A stretch of DNA of 64,000 nt. Source: Sorghum bicolor (taxonomy: Eukaryota > Streptophyta > Magnoliopsida > Poales > Poaceae). This document shows positions 55,977 through 64,000 of this stretch, one piece after another. The position numbers and the translations under genes are program-made. The stretch spans positions 38,770,565 through 38,834,564 of the forward strand of contig NC_012879.2 in NCBI RefSeq assembly GCF_000003195.3. Direction: 5' to 3'. The first letter of the stretch is position 1. The number at the start of each line of letters is the position of its first letter. The notes below the pieces were generated by a model. It ran no database searches, was not told the origin of the DNA, and saw only the letters and a program-made list of their open reading frames with translations.

Positions 55977-57174
55977 GCGAGAAGTGCAATATTTTTGAAC
56001 ACCTATAACACTACTATAAAAAACATCTTTAGAGGCTGGTAAAGTAGGTTTTCAGGGATGGTTAGCTCAACTGCTGCAATCCAGCGATTATGAAGATAAG
56101 TGATTTTCAGCTCTAAAAATCAGTTTTCAAAGGCGGTTGTCTTGAATTTTCATATTTTTTAAAAAAATCAAAGGTTAAAAAATAAGAAACAATATTAAGC
56201 TATTAGGGAGAGAGGGAAAGTAGGGGTATCAAGGAAGTGGCCTAGCGGCGATAAGTGCTATATTTTTTAATATCTATAACACTACTAAAAAAACATCTTT
56301 AGAGACGGGTAAAGTAGGTTTTCAGGGACGGTCGCCTCAAAAGCTGCATTGCCAATGATTATGAAGATCATGCAGAGGTTGTTGGCTTCAATTTTCATTT
56401 TTTTAAAGAATCATTTAGAGGTTAATAAAAATAAGAAACAATATTTTTTATGTAGTCCAAAGGGCTGAGGAACAACCACAGCTCACACGATTTATTTTTC
56501 AAATGTTTGGAATAAGTGTCGACATCTGGATTCGATCCCACAACATCTTCCTCGTGTGATCTCTCCACTACCACCACACTATGCAATCTCATGTGTCTAG
56601 CTAGTTCTACCATACTATCTATTTGTACTAATACATACGAATCTTGTATCAATATTTTAGCTCATAAATAATCTTAAATAAGAAAACTTTCAACTACACA
56701 ATTTTAAATCTCGTCGAGCACTACAACTTTGATATAGAACATTTCTCCATCCAAGGTCATTTGAAAATTTTGAAATTTTAAAATTCAAAAGCTAAGACAT
56801 AATTTATATACTTGGAACTGTAAATGATCTCAAGCAAAAAATTTATCAATTACAATGTTTTAGTTCTCATTGAGATATACAACTTTGATATAAATTTTGT
56901 CTTCATTTGAAAAAAAAGTTATGAATTTATTTGTGCTGCAACAATTTTTAAGTATCGTTGACTTAGTAATCTGCCTCTGAAAATTGATTTTTAGAAGCGG
57001 TTGACTATGTAAAATCGTTGATAAAAAACACTTATTTTCAGAGACGGTTCCCTCAATGGAACCATCCTAAAAAATAAATACATTTTTATAGGTGGATACT
57101 TTAATAAAACTGCCCTTAAAAATTGATTTCTAGCAACGGTTGTATCGCTACGGTGTCTTTCGCGAAGGTTAGTG
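55977..57174 (+). mobile_element. Small non-autonomous CACTA-like element(s) with duplicated 5' end
   Basis: CACTACTAAAAAAACATC at 56280 and a second similar start CACTACTATAAAAAACATC at 56009 are each preceded by CTATAA. A direct repeat of about 270 bp joins them. The right end reads GAAGGTTAGTG at 57174, the inverted CACTA. Subterminal motifs such as TTTTCAGAGACGGTT and TTTAGAAGCGGTTG recur near both ends. The inside is AT-rich, non-coding. The flanking triplets (TAA left, ACA right) do not match, so boundaries are provisional. Confidence 0.5.
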
Positions 57175-57178
57175 ACAG

Positions 57179-59295
57179 CGTTGAAAGGTCCTTGTTTGGT
57201 TTTGGTAATTGAGTGACAACATAGGTGGACTTATAGTATTTATGTGAGATATACAGGAGATTAGTCCACAGGTGAATATGTGATGATAAAGGAACTCATT
57301 GCATACGAGACATGACATGGAGTCATGTGACCAAGGTGGAGAAGATCAAGATGAGGCTTGGCTCGATAGACTAGTTGCAAGTGTGAAGGGCAAGTCAGAG
57401 GCTTTGAAGCTAGGGACCGCATGTGACGGTGAAGCTTGAGCAAGACTTGGCGCCGATGGACCAAGGCAATGGTGAAGAGCAAGTGAGGTCAAGATCGATG
57501 AACCAATACGGTCATGTGATGATATGAAGTGGATCATATCATTTGTGATTGGTTGGTGCATGTGTTGCATCAACATCGAAGGAGATGGAATGAAATACGC
57601 AAGGCAAAGGTATAACCTATAGGGCATTTCATTTCACCTATCTAAGTTGAGTAAAGAAGTGCTTGACCAGATTTAGGATAGATAACCGTACTATAAAGAG
57701 GGGAAATCTTTAATTGCAATGGTTATCTAGTGCCACTAAGTGTGAGTCTCTTTTGCATATGCATTGGGCTTAGTGTCGTGGTAAAGAATACTTGAGAAAA
57801 CCCTAAAAATTATTTGTGAAAATGCTAACTTAAGTGCTCAATTGTTTTTGGTACTTTGTGGGAAAGTTAGCACCTTAAAAAGGGGTTTTGAGTTGGAAAA
57901 CCGAGCTAGTAGTCATGCCCAAATAGCAAGGGGTCGATCGGAATTATTCACTATCCTATCTGGATATTCTGTTTTTGTGCTTGCAACACAGAGGGGTCGA
58001 TCGGAATTTTTCCTTGCTTTACCTGGATATTTTCATGGCCCTACCTGGAAATTCCGGTTGAGCTCAAATCTAACCCACGCCAACGGTCAAAAGTGTGTTC
58101 GCCTGGAATTATTTCCTACCCGCACTGGAATTTCCAGCGAGGCTGAATCTGACCGTTGGGAGAGCGAGCTGAGGTATTTGGGGCTGCTGCTGCCCTCTTC
58201 CTCCTCACTTCTCTCCCCATTTTCTCACTTTAGGAGAGCAAGCAAGTTAGGGTTCCTCCTCTCCTCTCTCTCTTCCATGGATTTGAGCTGAAATTTCTTA
58301 GAGAGATTGAGAGCCCTTTGTGGGTGTGGATGAGAGGTTGAAGATCCACCTTTTCCCCTTCCTCTCCCTCTCATGCTTGGTGCTATTTTGAGTGAGGGAG
58401 TGAGAGCCTAGTGTGTGCATTCGTGATTTGCATTTGGTGGCACTAGGAAATCTTTGTGATTGGGGATTTCTTGTTACTCTTGGTGATTTCCATCACCTAG
58501 ATGGTTTGGTGGATTGCGACTCCGTTTGAAGCACGCGAGAAGTTTGTGCGGTGCTCCGGAGGAGGTTTTGTGAGGGGTACGGTGCTCACCCCGCGGGGAT
58601 CACGAAGAGCAACTCTAGTAGAGCGAGACGCGAAGAGTGACAAGTGGTCCGGCCGGGTCAAGTGCTAGAGCTTGTGGTAAGCACTCCACGCGGGAGAGTG
58701 TGACTTGCGGGTCACCACTAGCAAGAGGACCGGTGGCAACCTTGGAGCTTGTCTCAACGGGGACGTAGCTTGGTGGCAACCAAGTGAACTTCGGGAGAAA
58801 ATCATCGTGTCAACATTATTCTTCCCGTTGGTTTGCAAGTCCCTAACACAAGCTTGTATTTTATTTCATACTTGTGCTTGTGTAGTTGCTCTTGTAATTA
58901 GTTAGCTTGTGTAGCTAGAAGTAGTTCCCCTTGCGTGACTAATTTGGTTTGTGTAACCATGTTAGTCACTTTGCTTAGTTTGTGTATAGCTAAGTAATTT
59001 GCGCTCTCTAATTTGGCATTGGTTGCCTTGTTATTGAGCATTGCTAGTGAGCTTAGGAGCTTTGTGCTTTTGATTTGTGTGACCTTGCTCCTAGAATTGG
59101 TTAGGCAAGCTCTTGCTAAGGTAGCACCTTGTTTGCTTGTTTAGGATCTTTTACAAGATGCTAGAGAACTTAGATAGAGGGGTATAGTCTTGGCTAGACC
59201 GATAGTTTCAATTCCGCATTTGTTTCGGTTAGCCGGCATGATAAGTTTTAGAAAGGACTATTCACCCCCCTCTAGTCCGCCATCTCGACCCTACA
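57179..59295 (+). repeat. LTR of a SIRE/Maximus-type copia element (solo or truncated)
   Basis: Starts (C)GTTGAAAGGTCCTTGTTTGG and ends CTATTCACCCCCCTCTAG then CTCGACCCTACA at 59295, which I recognise as ends of long SIRE-type LTRs in grasses. 2.1 kb, no internal coding region on either side. The 5' flank GACAG and 3' flank ATAGA do not match, so one end may be truncated. Frames inside (for example 57842-58291) are not genes. Confidence 0.6.
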
Positions 59296-59862
59296 ATAGA
59301 GGTGGTACTATGTTTTTCTTGATCCAATAGGTCGGTGGAATATCCCGAGCGAAAGAGTCCTGATTTGGCTCCAGCAGGGGGGCGGGCGCCCAGGCTTCTA
59401 GGGCGGGCGCCCTGGGCCTGGCCCAGTTTTGCCTCCGCTTCGGTCTCGTGGCTTCTGGAGTCTTCTAGATGAAGTAAAATTGCGCGGTGCGTTGATATCT
59501 CTATGTAATCCCGACATGTGGGCCTTTCTTCCTTATTTCCTGATAACCCCCTGCAGAAATAGATAAACAACAAAACTCGTGGAATTCTGTCAGATCAAAC
59601 CCTAATTCTAGGTGATGGTTGCATATTGGTCCATTCTCTTGTTTATTTGATAATTAAAATTGCGCGGTGCGTTGATATCTCTATGTAATCCCGACATGTG
59701 GGCCTTTCTTCCTTATTTCCTGATAACCCCCTGCAGAAATAGATAAACAACAAAACTCGTGGAATTCTGTCAGATCAAACCCTAATTCTAGGTGATGGTT
59801 GCATATTGGTCCATTCTCTTGTTTATTTGATAATTAAAATTGATACTTAAGAACCATCAACA
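59296..59862 (-). repeat. Truncated 3' LTR with an internal 180-bp duplication
   Basis: It matches the first part of the LTR at 38311-37941, including the pair of GGGCGCCCGCC palindromes (59378-59415). The promoter-distal half is missing. A perfect tandem duplication expands it by 180 bp. Confidence 0.78.
59475..59842. repeat. Perfect 180-bp tandem duplication
   Basis: 59475-59654 and 59655-59834 are identical base for base. The 8-mer TAAAATTG flanks and separates the copies (also at 59835-59842), which suggests slippage or unequal exchange at microhomology. Confidence 0.95.
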
Positions 59863-61167
59863 AATACCCCCATACTTAGGCTTTTACTCGTCCTCGAGAA
59901 AAGGATGGTTAAGAACAATATCTGGGGTAAACATTTAAAACATTCTCTTTATATAATTGCAGGGTGTTAAAATTCCACTGTGTACCATAGTCAGGGAAGT
60001 TTATGATTAAGAGTAAAGATCCTTTCTTCTCGATCCTGTCACTTGGAGTTTTTGTATATTTTTGAAAGAAAGTTAGCATACCTTTTTATCCTCATAGGTT
60101 CTCTCAGATCACTCATTATCTTTTATATATATCTCACTGAGGCTGTTTTATTTTGCAAAAATTCTCAAGCATACTTACTTTGCATTAATTGCCTGATCAA
60201 AACGGGATCCGAGGAGGAGAATGTCATACTCTTAGATCAAAGACTTTGAAAATTAAAAACTTTGTCAACTCTTGCTGGCATATTGCTTATTAGAGGGACC
60301 ATGGGCTATCATTTTTTAAGTGGATACCGAGGTACCCCTAATTCTACTGCCGGACACTTGTCCATTTTTTTCTGCAAGGTTGTCGAGCACTTGCTCCTTT
60401 TTATTTCCTCGAAATATTTTTATTTTTGCATAGCCCATGCCTCTAATGCAATAATACTTCGGAAGAGTGAATCTTACTGAAATAGTGTCTTGATCTTGGG
60501 AGCATGATAAATCTCTCAACAAGGGTCTAACTCATTTTGAACAAACTCAATACAGAGTAGATAGCTTTTATAATCATAATTAATATTTTTATTTTTATCA
60601 GGCATATAAAACACTGAGGATGGTAGCTAGAATTTTGAATATTTTGAAATAAATTCTCCAAGCAACAATGATATCAAGAATAAGAAACTCATACTCTACC
60701 ATCACATATTCCATATTGACTTAAGTAACACAGGGTTTTAAAATGATTTTATAATAATTGTAAGTTTTCAGGAAATATCACAGATTGAGATTGATCATGA
60801 TTAGAAATATTTTAATCTTTTTATTTTATCATGTCGGAAACAGTAATCTGCATAATTCAAAATAAATGTATGTATGAAGTAAAGTGTGCAGAGTGTGTAC
60901 CTGAATCGTGGAGTGGTGTAGTCGGAGTGTGTTTGGCATGTTGAGGGATCTCCCCCATACTTGTTTTCTGCTTTCTTGCACAAAAATAAAGTAGAGACAC
61001 ACAAGATATAATAATAATAATAATAGTAATACTCTTTATTAATCTTGAGGCATTTATTACAAAAGACTAGTAGCAAACTGCTAACAAACTGATGATAATA
61101 GCAAACCTAAACCGAATTTAAAGATAGATGACTAAGATGTATTGCCTCAAGGTCTAATCTAGATAAC
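59863..61167. other. 3' non-coding region of the third Athila-like element
   Basis: AT-rich; contains phrases shared with the other elements' 3' ends (CTACTGCCGGACACTTGTCC, TTTATTTCCTCG near 60345-60410) and a short (ATA)n run near 61005-61030. No gene recognised. Confidence 0.6.
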
Positions 61168-61797
61168 TTAGCGGCGCTCTAATTCCTTGATCTTCTTGTT
61201 GGCACTGGCAAGATCCTGCCTAATGCCTAGTATAATGGTGTTGTGGTTAGAGAGCTGCCAAGTGAGGGAGTTGATCGAGGACTGGAGGTCTATGATAACT
61301 CTATCTAGCCTGCGAACTTCCTCATCAATATCCATTATAGTCTTGCGACGCTTGGGAGGTGTCTCAAAGGCGTTGAGAGCATGCTTTGGGGCTGCCTTTG
61401 GAGGGATGAAACGGACTTTGGCTGTTCTAATCCCTTCAAAGTAAGGCCTTTCCTCCTCCGTAGTGTAGCGTACGCTGCTGATCTCGCCGCTTCGGTTGGT
61501 CTTGACTCCAACGACCCTCTCATTGGGTCTAGGTGGAAGGATCCTAGTGCCGGTTGGCACCTTGATAGTGGTCTTCGTCTTGGATGATGGTCCTTTGAGG
61601 AGTAGGGGTTGTGGTGGTGCGGTGAGAACTGGTTGAGCATGGTAAGATTGGGCGGAGCTGCGTTGACGTAATGGCATGGCTTCTAGCTGATGCTCTGTGT
61701 TGGCCGGGACGAGAGCACGGGCATCGGGGTCTTCCACTAGCTCCATGTTGAGGTTGAAGGGGACGACTTCCCAATCGTCGTGGTACTTGTCGGCCAT
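61168..61797 (-). CDS. Extra sense-strand ORF (209 aa) with C-terminal coiled coil, between pol and 3' LTR
   Basis: ATG at 61797, stop at 61168, no internal breaks. N-terminus MADKYHDDWEVVPFNLNMEL; a Pro/Arg/Thr-rich middle (GTRILPPRPNERVVGVKTNR); a nuclear-signal-like PPKRRKTIMD near residue 150; then heptad-like EEVRRLDRVIIDLQSSINSL and ILGIRQDLASANKKIKELER. No hydrophobic segment or signal peptide, so it is not an envelope-like protein although it lies where Athila elements carry env-like ORFs. Function not recognised; self-association and nuclear location are guesses from composition. It is intact while pol next to it has a stop. A candidate promoter of its own lies upstream. Confidence 0.65.
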   Translation of the reverse strand: MADKYHDDWEVVPFNLNMELVEDPDARALVPANTEHQLEAMPLRQRSSAQSYHAQPVLTAPPQPLLLKGPSSKTKTTIKVPTGTRILPPRPNERVVGVKTNRSGEISSVRYTTEEERPYFEGIRTAKVRFIPPKAAPKHALNAFETPPKRRKTIMDIDEEVRRLDRVIIDLQSSINSLTWQLSNHNTIILGIRQDLASANKKIKELERR

Positions 61798-61799
61798 TG

Positions 61800-61929
61800 G
61801 AGTAGCAAGGAACTAATAAAATTTTAATTGAAGTAGAGCTAATTAAGCTCTAATTAAAGGAGAGCTAATCAAGCTCTAATTGAAGGAGAGAAAGCTTGGT
61901 GGCTTGGTGTTTGAAAACTGAGGTTAGGG
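61800..61929 (-). other. Leader of the extra ORF
   Basis: Non-coding. Contains three repeats related to ATTAGAGCTTGATTAGCTCT (about 61825-61890 on the minus strand), each an imperfect inverted repeat (AGCT/AGCT). Confidence 0.5.
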
Positions 61930-62125
61930 GTCTGTTTATATAGGGGTCAAAAGGATGCCTCTATGGGTTGTTCGGGTTGCTCCCGTCGATGTGCGTGCGA
62001 AACTTTCCATCCGAGGGATTATTCGGATCACCCTAAGTGCATTTTCCATAACAGAGAAAGTCGGGACCGAGGGGGAACAGGGGCTGGGCGCCCGCCCACT
62101 TGACCTGGGCGCCCGCCCTCTCTCT
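61930..62125 (-). promoter_or_regulatory. Candidate promoter of the extra ORF, LTR-like
   Basis: On the minus strand, two GGGCGGGCGCCC palindromes (62084-62120) lie about 145-180 bp upstream of TATA box CCCTATATAAACAGACCCC (about 61930-61948). The ATG follows about 140 bp after the TATA box. The leader has two copies of AATTAGAGCTTRATTAGCTCT-like repeats (61835-61880). The LTRs of the sister elements have the same paired palindromes at similar distance from TATATAAGCAGACC or TATAAAACCAGACC. Homology or function is inferred. Confidence 0.55.
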
Positions 62126-62227
62126 GGCTCCTCTGTGGGCCCACTTCTCCGAGCGCGTTTCTAGATGCGAAATTATTTAGAAAATTATATATATGACCCA
62201 AAACCATCAGACCAAAAGTGTCAGGCT

Positions 62228-64000
62228 CTAATTCTCCATGGGAAGGTAAAAATGGACTACGTCTATTTCTTCAAATTCCTCATTGGGCTCTAAAAATAAT
62301 TTAAGATGTTGACCATTTACCTTGAATAACGTACCTTCGCTGTTTTGAAGTGTGATAGCTCCGTGGGATGATTAATTGATTACCTTGAATGGTCCTTCCC
62401 ATTTGCTCCGGAGTTTTCCATGCCCGAAAATCTTCACCCTGGAATTAAAAAGTAATACCTTATCTCTGGGTGTGAACTCCTTCTTCTTGATTCTCTTGTC
62501 ATGCCACCTCTTGACTCTTTCTTTGTAGATCTTTGAATTGTGATATGCCTTCTCTCGCCATTCTTCCAATTCTGATAATTGCATTCTTCTATAATCTCCA
62601 GCAACATCTAGGTCCATATTCCATCTCTTTATGACCCAGTGTGCTTTGAATTCTAGTTTAACAGGTAGATGGCAAGTCTTCCCGTACACCAATTGGTATG
62701 GAGACATTCCAATTGGGGTCTTGTATGCTGTCCGGTATGCCCAGAGTGCATCGGGTAACTTGTCTTTCCACGCTGTTCCCATTTCATTTACTGTCTTCTG
62801 AAGAATATTCTTGATTTGTTTGTTGGAAGTCTCTGCTTGGCCACTTGTCTGAGGATGATAAGGGGTAGCGATGTTGTGACGGATTCCATGTCTTGATAGA
62901 TATTGCTTGAAGCGTTTGTCGATGAAGTGTGCTCCTCCATCACTTATCACTACTCTGGGGACTCCAAATCTTGGAAATATAATTTCTTCAAACATCCTCT
63001 TTGAACTGACGTTGTCGGCATGCTTGCAAGGTAATGCTTCTACCCACTTGGAGACATAGTCAACCGCCACCAAAATGTACTCACACTTCTTTGATGGAGG
63101 AAATGGACACATATAGTCTATTCCCCAGACATCAAAGAGCTCAATCTGAAGGTTGTTGGTGAGTGGCATTGCATCCCTTGTATTTATGTTTCCGTGCCTT
63201 TGACATGGCCCACATCTTCTGATATATTGCTTCGTGTCTTCATACATTGTAGGCCAGTAGAATCCACACTGCCAGATCTTTGAATGTGTACGGAATGCTC
63301 CATAGTGACCTCCATATGGTGATGAATGACATCTGTCGATGATCTTCCATCCTTCCTCAGTGGTCACACATCTCCTGAGTAAGCCATCAGAGCATACTCG
63401 GAAGAGGTATGGCTCGTCCCATATATGTGAACGACTTTCTTGAATAAGCTTCTTCTTGTTTGCTCCTGGTGGTACATACCCTGAAACCATAAAATTAACA
63501 ATATCTGCATACCAGGGGTCAGACCTGTTAATCCCGTAGAGCATGTCGTCCCGGAGTGAATCATTGATGGGGGTTTCCTGTGGACTCTTAAAATACATTC
63601 TAGACAAGTGATCAGCAACAGAATTTTCTACTCCTTTTTTATCTTTTATTTCTAAGTCAAATTCTTGGAGTAATAAAATCCATCTAATCAGGCGAGGTTT
63701 AGCATCTTTTTTAGTGAGAAAATATTTTAGTGCAGCATGATCAGTGTAAACAATTATTTTAGCTCCAACTAAATAAGATCTAAATTTATCAATGGCAAAG
63801 ACAACAGCCAGAAGCTCTTTTTCAGTGGTTGCATAATTAAGTTGAGCTCCTGTCAAAGTTTTACTGGCATAAGCAATTGCATGATGCTTGTTATCTTTAG
63901 TTTGTCCCAACACTGCCCCCACAGCATAATCACTAGCATCACACATAATTTCAAAAGGCAACGACCAATCAGGGGGTTGAATGATTGGTGCAGAGATGAG
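62228..64000 (-). pseudogene. Athila-like pol: RNase H and integrase (partial, one stop near the C-terminus)
   Basis: Enters at the window edge in the RT/RNase H junction. RNase H keeps its acids ([45 protein letters not shown]). The integrase zinc finger is [16 protein letters not shown] with CGPCQRHGN. The core triad is present: [26 protein letters not shown] and [11 protein letters not shown]. The C-terminal region is WEGPFKVIN, then TAA at 62372-62374, after which the same frame continues SSHGAITLQNSEGTLFKVNG to a final stop at 62228. So a single nonsense codon removes about 48 residues. Upstream RT, protease and gag lie beyond the window. It could have supplied enzymes in trans to the gag-only relatives before the mutation; this is inference. 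Confidence 0.88.

Larger units (their letters stand above)
59296..64000 (-). mobile_element. 3' part of a third Athila-like Ty3 element
   Basis: From right to left: RNase H and integrase (pol, runs off the window), a spacer with promoter-like features, an extra sense ORF (61797-61168), 3' non-coding sequence with purine run GTATGGGGGTATT, then the start of the 3' LTR (TGTTGATGGTTCTTAAGTAT at 59862). The LTR is cut off at 59296 by the SIRE-type LTR. The family is the same as the nested elements by LTR start, GC palindromes and 3' region, but here pol is present. Confidence 0.82.

Noticed and set aside
57842..58291. 149-codon frame with a possible gene
   Set aside because: Lies inside a SIRE-type LTR; no recognisable domain and not needed to explain the sequence.
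61168..61797. Envelope-like protein of an Athila element
   Set aside because: Position fits, but there is no signal peptide or transmembrane segment; described as an extra ORF of unknown function.

Overview
This window looks like a stretch of a large, repeat-rich grass (Poaceae) genome. It has long nested LTR retrotransposons, two full-size CACTA DNA transposons with the TTTAGTCCCGG / TTTAGCACCGG subterminal motifs common in grasses, a Helitron carrying a gene fragment, and one GC-rich grass-type GT61 glycosyltransferase gene. I cannot name the species. I see no bacterial features, CRISPR array, rRNA or tRNA gene. All identifications come from reading the sequence and recalling protein families; no search was run.

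Layout. 1-3.3 kb: 3' end of a RIRE2-like Ty3 element, with an antisense extra ORF, a tandem repeat and an LTR. 3.3-4.3 kb: end of another Ty3-type LTR with an (AAT)n tract. 4.3-6.1 kb: C-terminal piece of a Ty3 integrase, split by an 0.8-kb insertion that has a target duplication and a short A-tail. 6.1-16.6 kb: CACTA element 1 (minus strand), encoding a GRF zinc-finger protein, a broken TNP2 transposase (with a 100-N assembly gap) and a broken Ulp1-type protease gene. 17.6-19.5 kb: the only apparently intact host gene, a three-exon GT61 glycosyltransferase. 20.1-32.0 kb: CACTA element 2 (plus strand), encoding a broken TNP2 and a broken Transposase_24/proline-rich/Ulp1 gene.

32.3-53.2 kb is a three-level nest. 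A Ty1/copia element (minus strand, 5-bp target duplication ctagc) is split by an Athila-like Ty3 element (minus), which is split by a second Athila-like element (plus). LTR divergence falls from about 10% to 3-4% to under 1% going inward, in agreement with the nesting order. The innermost element has gag and two retropepsin-like domains but no reverse transcriptase. 53.4-56.0 kb: a candidate Helitron carrying a 5'-truncated, frameshifted copy of the AP-3 delta-adaptin gene. 56.0-57.2 kb: a small non-autonomous CACTA-like element. 57.2-59.3 kb: a SIRE-type copia LTR. 59.3-64 kb: the 3' part of a third Athila-like element (minus) with RNase H, integrase and an extra sense-strand ORF that appears to have its own promoter.

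The most interesting signals are architectural. Both CACTA elements repeat their subterminal motif beside an internal TATA box that starts the second gene. The third Athila-like element places an LTR-like paired GC palindrome and a TATA box ahead of its extra ORF. In both cases an element seems to have copied its terminal control module to an internal gene. Other points are the GRF zinc-finger gene upstream of tnp2, the duplicated protease, the gag-less copia element and the Helitron-borne AP-3 delta fragment.
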